From an uncultured Opitutaceae bacterium (GTDB taxonomy: Bacteria > Verrucomicrobiota > Verrucomicrobiia > Opitutales > Opitutaceae), in contig CALFXL010000039.1 in assembly GCA_937958045.1 (NCBI GenBank), forward strand, positions 6,282-70,281: a stretch of 64,000 bases of DNA, in the 5' to 3' direction. The position numbers and the translations under genes were made by a program. Position 1 is the stretch's first letter. Every line of letters starts with the position of its first letter. Shown here piece after piece: positions 43,944-52,537 of the stretch. The notes under the pieces are model-generated. The model was not told the DNA's origin. It made no database searches and saw nothing but the letters and a program-made list of their open reading frames with translations.

Positions 43944-46091
43944 ATGCGCATCGCTTCGCACGATTTTATTGATCGCTCACGACTGGCCCGCCGTCGCCGC
44001 ACGTTTTTCTCCGCGGTGTTCATGCTCACAAGTCTGGCGACGTGGTTCATGGCGGATTTGCTGTGGCAGGACGGCGGCATCAGCGCGCTCGAGTGGGTGC
44101 TGCTGATTTTGTTCGTGCTGCTGTTCACGCACATCGCGATCGGATTCGTAACGGCACTGCTCGGTTTCTACGTGATCAATCGCGGCGGCGACAGTCGTCA
44201 GATCACGAGCACGGTGAAACCGGGCGAAGACGTGCCGCTCGCGAGCACCGCGGTGATCATGCCGGCCTTCAACGAAGACGTGAGCCGCGTGTTCGAAGGC
44301 ATGCGCGTGATCTTTCGATCGCTCGAAGAAACGAAGAAACTCGAGCACTTCGATTTCTTCATCCTCAGCGATTCCAATCAGCCGAATCAGTGGATTCAGG
44401 AAGAGGTCGCGTGGGTCGAGCTCTGCAAACAAGTCGGCGGTTTCGGAAAGATTTTTTATCGGAAACGTCGCCAGCAGATAAACAAGAAGGCCGGCAATGT
44501 GGCCGACTTTCTCCGTCGTTGGGGCAAGAGCTATCGCTACATGGTCGTGCTCGATGCCGATAGCATCATGACCGGCGAAGCGCTCGTGAAGCTCGTCGCG
44601 ACGATGGAAAAAAATCCGAACGTCGGCATCATCCAAACCGCGCCGCGTTTGGTGAACGGCGAAACGCTTTACTCGCGCCTGCAACAATTCGCGAATCGAC
44701 TCTACAGTCCGCTCTTTCTCGCGGGCCTGAATTACTGGCAGCAATACGACGGAAACTATTGGGGCCACAACGCGGTGATCCGCGTGCAACCGTTCATCGA
44801 ACATTGCGCGCTGCCGGACTTGCCGGGCAGCGAACCATTCGGCGGCCGCATCCTCAGTCACGATTTTGTCGAAGCCGCGCTCATGCGCAAAGCCGGCTGG
44901 GCTGTGTGGCTGGCGAGCGACATCGACGGCACGTACGAAGAAGGTCCGCCGACATTGATTGAAAGCGCGAAACGCGATCGCCGCTGGTGTCAGGGAAACA
45001 TGCAGCACAGCTGGCTGCTCGCGGCGAAAGGGTTTCGTCCGATCAATCGTTTCCATCTTGGCATGGGCATCATGGCATATGTGTCCTCGCCGTTGTGGCT
45101 GCTCTTTCTCGTGCTCAGCACGATCCACGTTTTTTCGTTGGTGAGACATCCGCCTGCGGGGACAACGGGCGAGATTCAGACGTCGCTCTTCGGTTACGCG
45201 ATCGCCGTGCCTGAAGCGTTCACGCTCTTCGTATTCACCATGTTGTTACTGTTTCTGCCGAAGATCATCGGCGTGATCCTCACGGTGCAGGATCGCGATC
45301 GCGCGACATCGTTTGGTGGACGCGGCGCGGTGATCGGTAGCGCGTTGTTGGAGACGTTGTTCTCTGCGCTGCTCGCGCCGATCAACATGCTTTTTAATAG
45401 CAAGTTCGTGGTCTATACGTTGCTGGGGCAGGGCGTGTCGTGGGTCACCCAAAAACGCGGCGTGGGTGACGATGATGCCGACTGGCGCGAAGCGATTATC
45501 ACGCACGCGCCGCACATGATCTTCGGCGTGGTGTGGGGCGTGTCGTCCTTCATTATTTCGCCGCCGTTTTTCTGGTGGCTGAGCCCCGTGCTCGCGGGAT
45601 TGGTCTTCTCGATTCCGCTCTCGATTTTGTTGAGCAAAGTGAGTCTCGGCAAACGTGCGCAGCAGTGGGGCATTTTTCTCACGCCAGAAGAAACACAGCC
45701 GCCATACGAGTTGCGTCGCCTGCGCCAGAACCTTGCGGAATGTTATAAACACATGCGTCCGCTCGAAACGTTGCGCGATGATTACGGACTGCTGCAAGCC
45801 GTGCTCGATCCGTATGTGAACGCCGTGCATGTGTCGCTGCTACGCCAGCGTCGACCGAGCGAAGAATCGCGCGATTATTTCGCGCAACTTCGCACGCGCT
45901 TGTTGTGGAAGGGGCCCGAGGAGCTCACCACGAAGGAAAAGATGGCGCTCTTGCTCGATGCCGAATCGATGATCTGGCTGCACCGCGAACTATGGTGCCA
46001 GCCGAGCCATGCGCTCGCCGAATGGTGGCGTTTGGCTATGCGCCAATACAACGTGCTCACAGCTGCGCCGATCACGGCGCTGTATCGCTAA
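43944..46091 (+). CDS. opgH: Glucan biosynthesis glucosyltransferase H
   Basis: A 715-residue inner-membrane GT2 enzyme that polymerises glucose from UDP-glucose for periplasmic glucans. Two N-terminal helices (about 22-40 and 50-73) precede the glycosyltransferase domain: AVIMPAFNEDVSRVFEG, VVLDADSIMTGEALVKL (metal-binding DAD), PFGGRILSHDFVEAALMRKAGW and RDRRWCQGNMQHSWLL. At least six further helices follow (about 375-560). It is shorter at the N-terminus than E. coli OpgH (847 aa), lacking the long cytoplasmic leader. Its context with opgG confirms the assignment. Confidence 0.95.
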   Translation: MRIASHDFIDRSRLARRRRTFFSAVFMLTSLATWFMADLLWQDGGISALEWVLLILFVLLFTHIAIGFVTALLGFYVINRGGDSRQITSTVKPGEDVPLASTAVIMPAFNEDVSRVFEGMRVIFRSLEETKKLEHFDFFILSDSNQPNQWIQEEVAWVELCKQVGGFGKIFYRKRRQQINKKAGNVADFLRRWGKSYRYMVVLDADSIMTGEALVKLVATMEKNPNVGIIQTAPRLVNGETLYSRLQQFANRLYSPLFLAGLNYWQQYDGNYWGHNAVIRVQPFIEHCALPDLPGSEPFGGRILSHDFVEAALMRKAGWAVWLASDIDGTYEEGPPTLIESAKRDRRWCQGNMQHSWLLAAKGFRPINRFHLGMGIMAYVSSPLWLLFLVLSTIHVFSLVRHPPAGTTGEIQTSLFGYAIAVPEAFTLFVFTMLLLFLPKIIGVILTVQDRDRATSFGGRGAVIGSALLETLFSALLAPINMLFNSKFVVYTLLGQGVSWVTQKRGVGDDDADWREAIITHAPHMIFGVVWGVSSFIISPPFFWWLSPVLAGLVFSIPLSILLSKVSLGKRAQQWGIFLTPEETQPPYELRRLRQNLAECYKHMRPLETLRDDYGLLQAVLDPYVNAVHVSLLRQRRPSEESRDYFAQLRTRLLWKGPEELTTKEKMALLLDAESMIWLHRELWCQPSHALAEWWRLAMRQYNVLTAAPITALYR

Positions 46092-46130
46092 AACGGACAG
46101 CGCGTCGTTGAAAAAGCGCGCGCAACGACG

Positions 46131-47717
46131 TCAGCTTTTCACCGGAATACGTCCGTAGAGAAGTCCGAGCTCGCGCAGGTAATTCGCGGTGTTTCCACGC
46201 AGCGCGCGAAGTTGTTCCGGACGATAACGCCATTGCCAGTTACCGGCGGCGACACCGGGCGTGTTGAAGCGAGCGCGGGAATCGAGACTCATCAAATCCT
46301 GCAACGGAACGATCGCGAGATTCGCCGTCGAGGCGTAGCAGGCGCGAATAAAATCCCAGCCGACTTCGGAGCCGTTGACGCGGAAATAACGCCGCACGTG
46401 ATCGCGCGTTTTTTCGTCCGCACTTTGATACCAGCCGATCGAGGTATCGTTGTCGTGAGTTCCTGGATACACGACGCTGTTGGCGCGATGATTGTGCGGC
46501 AGGTACGCGTTGTCGGCGCCGCCGCCGAATGCGAACTGAAGGATCGACATGCCGGGCAGGCCGGTCGCGTCGCGCAATTCGATCACCGACGGAAGCAACT
46601 CTCCAAGGTCTTCTGCGATGAGACGCGCGTCGGGCAGGGCGCGTTTGATGGCTTTGAAAAACTCGATGCCCGGACCATTTTGCCACGAGCCGGTCTTGGC
46701 CGTTTTCGCGATGCCGGGGATCGCCCAGTAAGTGTCGAAGCCGCGGAAGTGATCGATGCGCAGCACATCGCACACGAGGAAATTGGCTTTGAGACGACGT
46801 TTCCACCACGCGTAGCCATCGGCCGCATGCGCTTCCCACGCATAGAGCGGATTTCCCCAAAGTTGTCCGTCGGCGGAAAAATAATCCGGAGGCACGCCCG
46901 CGACGAAAATGGGCTGACCGGATTCTTGATCGAGTTGGAAAAGCGACGGATTCGCCCAGACATCGGCGCTGTCGCGCGCCACAAAAATCGGCGCATCGCC
47001 GATAATCTCGATGCCGAGCCGCGCGGCTTTGAGACGAACTTCGCGCCATTGGCCGAAAAAAAGATACTGGAAAAACGCATGCGCTTCGGCGCGCTCGCGC
47101 ACGGACTCCGGCAAGTCGGCCTGTTGTGCTTTGGAGAAGTAACGAACGGATTCCGGCCATTCCCACCAAGGGTGCGGATGATGTTCATCTTTGAGGGCCT
47201 GAAAGAGCGCAAACGCATCGAGCCAGTCGCGATGTTCCTGACGAAATTCATCGAAACTGCCGTAGGGCAGCACGTGGCCGCGCCGTGTTTTGTAGGTTTC
47301 AAAGGCGCGAAAAAGCGCGGGCCATTTGGTCACGTACAACCAGCCGAAATCCACGTGATCGTGCGGCAATTGTTCCAAAGGCGCGACGTCGGCATCCGTC
47401 AGCAATTGCGCGCGAACCAACGCGCGCAAATCGATCAAGTACGGATTGCCGGCGAACGCCGAAAAACACTGATAGGGCGAATCACCGTAGCCGGTCGGAC
47501 CGAGCGGGCAGACTTGCCAGTAGCGGATGCCGGCTTCCGCGAGAAAATCGAGCCAGTCATCGACCGCATTGTTGAGCGCGCCGACACCTTGATTTCCGGG
47601 CAGTGCAGTCGGGTGCAGAAGCACCCCTGCGGCTCGCGAGGTCATCCAATCATAAAGCGGACGGCCATTGAACGAAGCCGAAGCAGAGGGGGACTGTGCC
47701 AGGTCTTGATTAGACAT
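46131..47717 (-). CDS. malQ: 4-alpha-glucanotransferase (amylomaltase, GH77)
   Basis: A 528-residue GH77 enzyme that transfers maltosyl units between maltodextrins, feeding glycogen phosphorylase. Family blocks are RAAGVLLHPTALPGNQGVGAL, WQVCPLGPTGYGDSPYQ, GDAPIFVARDSADVWANP, the nucleophile Asp in DVLRIDHFRGF near residue 320, the acid/base Glu in LIAEDLGELLPSV and YPGTHDNDTSIGWY. The ATG at 47717 (MSNQDLAQ) is used; an upstream frame to 47942 lies inside the neighbouring oxidoreductase gene. It follows that gene by 20 bases on the same strand. Confidence 0.95.
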   Translation of the reverse strand: MSNQDLAQSPSASASFNGRPLYDWMTSRAAGVLLHPTALPGNQGVGALNNAVDDWLDFLAEAGIRYWQVCPLGPTGYGDSPYQCFSAFAGNPYLIDLRALVRAQLLTDADVAPLEQLPHDHVDFGWLYVTKWPALFRAFETYKTRRGHVLPYGSFDEFRQEHRDWLDAFALFQALKDEHHPHPWWEWPESVRYFSKAQQADLPESVRERAEAHAFFQYLFFGQWREVRLKAARLGIEIIGDAPIFVARDSADVWANPSLFQLDQESGQPIFVAGVPPDYFSADGQLWGNPLYAWEAHAADGYAWWKRRLKANFLVCDVLRIDHFRGFDTYWAIPGIAKTAKTGSWQNGPGIEFFKAIKRALPDARLIAEDLGELLPSVIELRDATGLPGMSILQFAFGGGADNAYLPHNHRANSVVYPGTHDNDTSIGWYQSADEKTRDHVRRYFRVNGSEVGWDFIRACYASTANLAIVPLQDLMSLDSRARFNTPGVAAGNWQWRYRPEQLRALRGNTANYLRELGLLYGRIPVKS

Positions 47718-47737
47718 AATATTTGTTGTGCGAAATA

Positions 47738-48763
47738 TCAACCGGCGTTTGCAGCTCGGACGATGGGCGCAACCTTGGTACCCAGAAGTTCGATCGCGCG
47801 CATAAGCTCGGCATGGCTCAGGCGCCGGTTGTCCAAGAGAATCGTCACGCGGGAGATCCCACCGAGCGCGCGGTTTTCGCGGATGATTTTGTCGGCGACT
47901 TGTTCGGGGTCGCCCACCAACAGCGCGCCGAGATGGCCGCATTGCGCGTCGAACTGTGCACGCGTCGGCTCGGGCCAGCCGCGTTCGCGTCCGAGTTGTC
48001 CGAACGTCTCGTGATAGCCCGGCCAGAACGTGTCGCGCGCTTGTTCAGGCGAATCCGCAATAAAGCCGATGTTGTGAACGCCGACAAAAATCTCCGATTC
48101 CGCACGTCCCGTCGCTTTCCACGTGTCGCGGTACAGATCGATCAACGGACGAAATTGCGCCGGTTGGCCGCCGATGATCGCCACAATCAGCGGCAAACCG
48201 TTTTTCGCGGCGCGGATCACGGATTGCGGCGTGCCGCCAACGCCGACGTAAATCGGCAGCGGATTCTGCAACGGCCGCGGATAAACGCCCTGCCCGGTTA
48301 ACGGCGCGCGGTGTTTTCCAGACCAGGTCACACGTGTTTCGGCACGGATTTTGAGAAGCAGATCGAGTTTCTCCGAAGCCAGTTCGTCATAGTCCTCCAG
48401 ATCGAATCCAAAAAGTGGATACGATTCGATGAATGATCCGCGTCCGACAATGATCTCGGCGCGCCCCTGGGAAATCAGATCGAGCGTGGCGAACTGTTGA
48501 AACACGCGCACGGGATCGTCTGAGCTCAGCACCGTGACGGCGCTGGTGAGCTTGATGCGTTTCGTGAGACTCGCCGCGGCCGCCAAAAGCACGGCTGGCG
48601 TTGAAGCCACGTATTCGGGCCGGTGATGTTCGCCGATGCCGAAAACATCGAGCCCCACTTGATCAGCGAGGACGATTTGCTCGAGCAGCTCTTTTACGCG
48701 AACCGCATCGCCGGTTGGTCCGGTCTTTGACGTCGCTACGAAGCTGTCGATTCCGATTTGCAT
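47738..48763 (-). CDS. LLM-class flavin-dependent oxidoreductase
   Basis: A 341-residue bacterial luciferase-like monooxygenase fold. Recognisable features are ADQVGLDVFGIGEHHRPEY at strand 2, RIKLTSAVTVLSSDDPVRVFQQFATLDLISQGRAEIIVGRGSF (flavin-phosphate region, quoted in part) and QNPLPIYVGVGGTPQSVIRAA. It likely uses reduced flavin to oxidise a small molecule of unknown identity. The annotation cannot go further. It precedes malQ with a 20-base gap, so the two are probably co-transcribed, although no functional link is obvious. Confidence 0.9.
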   Translation of the reverse strand: MQIGIDSFVATSKTGPTGDAVRVKELLEQIVLADQVGLDVFGIGEHHRPEYVASTPAVLLAAAASLTKRIKLTSAVTVLSSDDPVRVFQQFATLDLISQGRAEIIVGRGSFIESYPLFGFDLEDYDELASEKLDLLLKIRAETRVTWSGKHRAPLTGQGVYPRPLQNPLPIYVGVGGTPQSVIRAAKNGLPLIVAIIGGQPAQFRPLIDLYRDTWKATGRAESEIFVGVHNIGFIADSPEQARDTFWPGYHETFGQLGRERGWPEPTRAQFDAQCGHLGALLVGDPEQVADKIIRENRALGGISRVTILLDNRRLSHAELMRAIELLGTKVAPIVRAANAG

Positions 48764-48849
48764 GCCGTTAGTTCATCCAGGCGTGGCGCGGGATACAGCC
48801 GAAAACGTGCCCTGGTTATTTGCAGCAAACCGCCGTATCCAGTGGTTGC

Positions 48850-49377
48850 CTATTCCGAAACCGTACATTCGGCCGTGGTAGCATCGGGTGTGTTTCCGCG
48901 CGGAGTTGTTTGCGTGATCGTATCCAAAATTCCAGCACACCCGTCTTCGAGCAAGTCCAGCACGCGTTCGAAACCTTCCGGACCACCGTAATACGGATCC
49001 GGCACTAAGCTCGCACGATGTTTCCGGCAAAATTCGACGAAGGGACGCACGCGTTGCCGATCTGCATCGGTGGTTGCTTGGTTGAGAACGTCGCGCCGGT
49101 TGTCTTCGTCCATCGTGAGGATCAGATCGAAACGCTTAAAATCGCTGGGGGCGAATTTCCGGGCGCGACTCGTGAGTGTATAACCGCGTTTGGCGGCGGC
49201 TGAGCGCATGCGCGAATCCGGCAGCTCGCCGGCATGAAGTCCGATCGTACCCGCCGATGCGATTTCGACGCGATCGGCGAAACCGCCGCGTTTCACGAGC
49301 GCGCGCAAAACGCCCTCTGCGGCAGGCGACCGGCAGATGTTTCCCATGCAAACAAACAAGACACGCGTTTTGTTCAT
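48850..49377 (-). CDS. Low-molecular-weight protein tyrosine phosphatase
   Basis: 175 residues. The P-loop is CMGNICRS with the catalytic Cys10 and Arg16, preceded by VLFV as usual, and the general acid Asp is in VPDPYYGGPEGFERV. This enzyme family dephosphorylates phosphotyrosine on proteins; in bacteria it often counters BY-kinases, and a Wzc-like protein is encoded elsewhere in the window (at 32.6-33.6 kb), not adjacent. The ATG at 49377 (MNKTRVLF) is preferred over upstream in-frame codons. The C-terminal ~20 residues are a Thr-rich tail. Confidence 0.92.
   Translation of the reverse strand: MNKTRVLFVCMGNICRSPAAEGVLRALVKRGGFADRVEIASAGTIGLHAGELPDSRMRSAAAKRGYTLTSRARKFAPSDFKRFDLILTMDEDNRRDVLNQATTDADRQRVRPFVEFCRKHRASLVPDPYYGGPEGFERVLDLLEDGCAGILDTITQTTPRGNTPDATTAECTVSE
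48920..48928 (-). repeat. TTTGGATAC motif, copy 8
   Basis: Present as GTATCCAAA on the plus strand; sense in the tyrosine phosphatase gene (part of ILDT). Confidence 0.6.
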
Positions 49378-49472
49378 CCGGGAAAGCCCTGTGGCGTCTG
49401 TCGGCTCTCGCAAAACAAATCGATTCCCGGAAAGCGGTTGCGTGAAAATCGATGGTTTTGAATCGTCATCGC

Positions 49473-50387
49473 ATGAAACCCCGCCCCGTTCGGATCGCAT
49501 CGTTTTTTATGCTCGGACTGCTCGGCGCTGGCGCCCTGCCCGCGGCTCCGTTGCGCGTTCTTTATTTCACCAAGTCGTCAGCGTTTGAGCACAGCGTCAT
49601 CAAACGTGTTGACGACCAGCCGAGTCACTCTGAGCGCGTGTTGACCGAACTCGGCGCGAAGCACGGCATCGCGTTTACGTTCAGCAAGGATGGCAGTTTG
49701 TTTACGCCCGAGTATCTCGCGTCGTTCGATGTCCTCATGTTCTACACGAGCGGTAATCTCTTGAGTGCCGGCACGGATGGACATCCGGCAATGACGCCAG
49801 CCGGCAAACAAGCGCTGCTCGATGCTGTGGCGGCAGGCAAAGGCTTCGTCGGTTTGCACAGTTGTAGTGATACTTTCCATACAGGCGAAGGTCCGGGCGG
49901 CCCGCCCGATCGGCATCATCGTTTTCGCAACTATGGTGATGCGGCAGATCCGTTCATCAAGATGCTTGGCGGTGAATTTATCCGTCACGGTCCGCAACAA
50001 ACGGCGCACGCGCGCGTGACGTCGCCGAATTTTCCTGGTTTCGAGTCACTCGGCACCGAACTGCAATGGCATGAGGAGTGGTATTCCTTGAAAGAACTCG
50101 CGCCCGACATGCACGCGCTGCTGGTTCTCGAAACGAGCGGCATGACGGGATCCGATTATCAACGTCCGCCCTTCCCGATCGCTTGGGCGCGTCGTCATGG
50201 CGAAGGCCGTGTGGTCTATAACGCGCTCGGGCATCGCGAAGACGTATGGGAAAATCCGCAGTTTCAATCGATGCTGCTCGGTACGCTTTTCTGGGCCGGC
50301 CGCCGTGTAGAGGCCGATATCCCGCCGAACCTCGCCATCGTCTCACCGAACTACGCGGAGCTGCCGCCTCCACCCGAAACGAAATAG
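49473..50387 (+). CDS. Secreted ThuA-like domain protein
   Basis: 304 residues with a signal peptide (MKPRPVRIASFFMLGLLGAGALPAAP). The ThuA (glutamine-amidotransferase-like) domain follows: LRVLYFTKSSAFEHSVI, DVLMFYTSGNLLS, AVAAGKGFVGLHSCSDTFHTG and RHGEGRVVYNALGHREDVWENP. Domains of this kind occur in secreted carbohydrate-related proteins of Verrucomicrobia and Planctomycetes; the activity is not established. The ATG at 49473 is chosen over one seven codons upstream since it begins the signal peptide. Divergent from the phosphatase gene. Confidence 0.88.
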   Translation: MKPRPVRIASFFMLGLLGAGALPAAPLRVLYFTKSSAFEHSVIKRVDDQPSHSERVLTELGAKHGIAFTFSKDGSLFTPEYLASFDVLMFYTSGNLLSAGTDGHPAMTPAGKQALLDAVAAGKGFVGLHSCSDTFHTGEGPGGPPDRHHRFRNYGDAADPFIKMLGGEFIRHGPQQTAHARVTSPNFPGFESLGTELQWHEEWYSLKELAPDMHALLVLETSGMTGSDYQRPPFPIAWARRHGEGRVVYNALGHREDVWENPQFQSMLLGTLFWAGRRVEADIPPNLAIVSPNYAELPPPPETK

Positions 50388-50557
50388 GCGGCGGTCGCCC
50401 GCTCGAGAGGCTCGTCGCAAAGTTCGCCGAGACGCTGCGACACGCTCGTCGCGAGGTCGGCGGCGTCGAGGCGCCCTTGCCGTTCGAGCGCAAACGCCAT
50501 GTCGGCGAGTTCGGTTCTTAGCTCGGCGAGTTTTTGAAGACGTGTTTGCTCGGTCAT
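50351..50557 (-). CDS. Small hypothetical protein (68 aa)
   Basis: A short gene overlapping the 3' end of the ThuA gene by 37 bases on the opposite strand. The product is mostly helical: EQTRLQKLAELRTELADMAF, then RQGRLDAADLATSVSQRLGE and a Gly/Ser tail. Regularly spaced leucines make it look like a small coiled-coil protein. No family is recognised; the even amino-acid composition, rather than Arg-rich out-of-frame text, argues that it is real. Confidence 0.5.
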   Translation of the reverse strand: MTEQTRLQKLAELRTELADMAFALERQGRLDAADLATSVSQRLGELCDEPLERATAAYFVSGGGGSSA

Positions 50558-50703
50558 ACGCAGAAAAAGAGACGGCCCGCTGGAGCGAGCGTTTGTCTTA
50601 TCAACGTATAAAACCGCTGCAGACAGACATCCCCGGGAAAAATTTCGCGATCTGCCCGATATTAGCCTGCGGCGCTTTGATCCAAGATAATCCAAACGCG
50701 CAC

Positions 50704-50732
50704 AAAAAAGCCGCGTCAGAACGACGCGGCTT
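50704..50732 (-). terminator. Intrinsic terminator of the aminotransferase gene
   Basis: Stem AAGCCGCGTC / GACGCGGCTT (10 bp) with loop AGAAC. Read on the minus strand the hairpin runs into TTTTTT, 25 bases after the aminotransferase stop. Confidence 0.9.
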
Positions 50733-50757
50733 GGAGAATGAAGTGCTTGTACGCGCT

Positions 50758-51951
50758 TTATTTTTTGAGCGATGCGCAGAACGCGGCGAGACGCGCCACG
50801 CCCTTCGCAAGAATCTCGTCGCTCGTCGCATAGCTGAGGCGGAGATAGCCTTCCGCACCGAACGCGCTGCCAAACACTGCCGCGACTTTTTGCTCCTCGA
50901 GAAGACGCGCGCAAAAATCCTGATCTTTCAGGCCGAAGCTCGAGATATTCGGGAAAAGATAAAACGCACCTTGCGACAACAAGCAGGTGACGCCCGGAAT
51001 CTTGTTGAGCTCCGTGTGAAGAAACTTTCGGCGACGATCGAAGGCCGTCATCATTTCTTTCAACGCGGCGGCGGTTTTTTCTTTTTCTTTCAAGGCCGCG
51101 AGCGCGCCGTACTGAGCAAAGGTCGTGGCGTTGCTCGATTGCTGGCTCTGGATCTCAGCACAGGCCTTGGCGATAGGCGCCGGCGCGACAATCGTGCCGA
51201 GACGCCATCCGGTCATCGCGTAGGTTTTGGAGAAACCGGCGACGACGATGGTGCGCGCTTCGGCTTCCTTGGAGAGCGACGCGACGCAGGTCGGTTTTGC
51301 GCCGTCGTACACCAAGTGTTCATACATCTCGTCGGAGAGGATGTAGAGATTGTGTTTCACCGCCACGGCAACGATCGCTTCGAGTTGAGCGCGCGAATAA
51401 ACGGCGCCCGAAGGATTCGACGGCGAGTTGAGAATGAGAAGCTTGGTCTTCGGCGTGATCGCCGCTTCGAGCATCTCGGGTGTGAGGAGGAAACCGGTTT
51501 TGTCGTCGGCCAACACGAACTTTGGCGTGGCTCCGGCGAGCTTCACCATCTCCGGATAGCTCACCCAATACGGGGCGGGAATAATCACTTCATCGCCCGG
51601 CGAGCACGTGGCCAGAACGGCGAGATAGCAGGAGAATTTTCCACCAGGAGAAACAATCACCTGGCCGGGCGCGACCTTGAGACCGTATTCGGCACCGTAG
51701 CGCTCGGCGATGGCTTGGCGAAGCGGCTCGATGCCGGGTGTGGGCGCGTACTTGGTTTTGCCTGCTTTGAGCGCGGCGGCGCAGGCTTCTTTGATGTGTT
51801 CGGGAGTGTCGAAGTCCGGTTCGCCGGCGGCGAAATTCAAAACATCCTCACCCGCGGCGAGGAGCGCTTTGGCCTTCGCGTCGACCGCGAGGGTCGGCGA
51901 TGGCGAGATGTTGAGTGCCCAAGTCGAGAGAGGCCGAGGTGAGGTGCTCAT
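50758..51951 (-). CDS. Pyridoxal-phosphate aspartate aminotransferase (class I/II)
   Basis: A 397-residue fold-type I aminotransferase, likely transferring the amino group between aspartate and 2-oxoglutarate. It shows NFAAGEPDFDTPEHIKEA, the KYAPTPGIEPLRQAIAERY block, the NSPSNPSGAVYSR motif, SDEMYEHLVYDGA and the PLP lysine in GFSKTYAMTGWRLG near residue 240. The pattern fits the subgroup I-gamma aspartate aminotransferases of bacteria such as Thermus. The ATG at 51951 (MSTSPRPLS) is chosen over one 14 codons upstream, inside a terminator region. Confidence 0.93.
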   Translation of the reverse strand: MSTSPRPLSTWALNISPSPTLAVDAKAKALLAAGEDVLNFAAGEPDFDTPEHIKEACAAALKAGKTKYAPTPGIEPLRQAIAERYGAEYGLKVAPGQVIVSPGGKFSCYLAVLATCSPGDEVIIPAPYWVSYPEMVKLAGATPKFVLADDKTGFLLTPEMLEAAITPKTKLLILNSPSNPSGAVYSRAQLEAIVAVAVKHNLYILSDEMYEHLVYDGAKPTCVASLSKEAEARTIVVAGFSKTYAMTGWRLGTIVAPAPIAKACAEIQSQQSSNATTFAQYGALAALKEKEKTAAALKEMMTAFDRRRKFLHTELNKIPGVTCLLSQGAFYLFPNISSFGLKDQDFCARLLEEQKVAAVFGSAFGAEGYLRLSYATSDEILAKGVARLAAFCASLKK

Positions 51952-51983
51952 GCAAAGGGTGCCGACTAAAAGTCTGCTCCCTA

Positions 51984-52017
51984 AAAAGGGCAAGCGCGCC
52001 GTTCAGGGCGCGCTTGC
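51984..52017 (-). terminator. Intrinsic terminator of the ribbon-helix-helix gene
   Basis: A perfect 11-bp stem (GCAAGCGCGCC / GGCGCGCTTGC) with loop GTTCAG, followed on the minus strand by CCTTTTT. It lies 27 bases after the stop of the gene ending at 52044. Confidence 0.88.
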
Positions 52018-52043
52018 TGAGAGTCAGAGAGTTTGGGCAAGGC

Positions 52044-52361
52044 TTATTTTTTCTTGCCCGCTTTTTTCGCTTCGAGGCTTTCGATCGCGACGCGGAGCAG
52101 TTCGCCGACGCTCACCTTTTTGCGCTTGGCGACTTTGGTGAGCTTGTTCTTCGCGTCGGCCGGGAGACGGACGGAGATCTGACGATGTTCTTCAGCCGAG
52201 GCTTCGTACGCATCAAAATCGAATTCGGCGATCGCGAGACGGACAACTTCGCTCGCGGAGGACACGCCGAGTTTCTTTTGCTGAGCGCCGAGTTTGCCAA
52301 TCAAGGAAACTGGAAGATCAAACGTGAGGGGTGCAGGGGCATTGGGTTTTTTCTTGGCCAT
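52044..52361 (-). CDS. Small protein with two ribbon-helix-helix-like units
   Basis: 105 residues, Lys-rich at both ends. Residues about 12-45 read LTFDLPVSLIGKLGAQQKKLGVSS and ASEVVRLAIAEF, a short strand plus two helices as in CopG/Arc proteins. Residues about 62-98 repeat the scheme: RQISVRLPADAKNKLTKVAK then VSVGELLRVAIESLEA. Two such units in one chain suggest a pseudodimeric DNA-binding protein; most relatives have one unit and dimerise. Its own terminator and position as a single gene suggest an independent regulator or nucleoid-associated protein. Confidence 0.75.
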   Translation of the reverse strand: MAKKKPNAPAPLTFDLPVSLIGKLGAQQKKLGVSSASEVVRLAIAEFDFDAYEASAEEHRQISVRLPADAKNKLTKVAKRKKVSVGELLRVAIESLEAKKAGKKK

Positions 52362-52537
52362 GGCTGGTGAAATGTTCTCTCGACCGTAGATAATTTGTCC
52401 TTGTTAAGACACTACAGCAATGGCTTCCGCGCAGCGTGGGGCAACTCGAATTTTAGACGATATCCAAGATTGACTAGCGTACCTGCGAACCGAACGTTCG
52501 CGCGTCCACCCCACCACCCCGTTGAAGTTCGTCGCGT

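Noticed and set aside
46212..48014. 600-codon + strand frame opposite malQ
   Set aside because: Antisense of GH77; no motif, unusual composition.
48411..48424. Further GGATAC sites as copies of the TTTGGATAC motif (e.g. AAGTGGATAC near 48415, CTGGATAC near 46464)
   Set aside because: They share only GGATAC or TGGATAC; counting them would blur the exact 9-mer signal.
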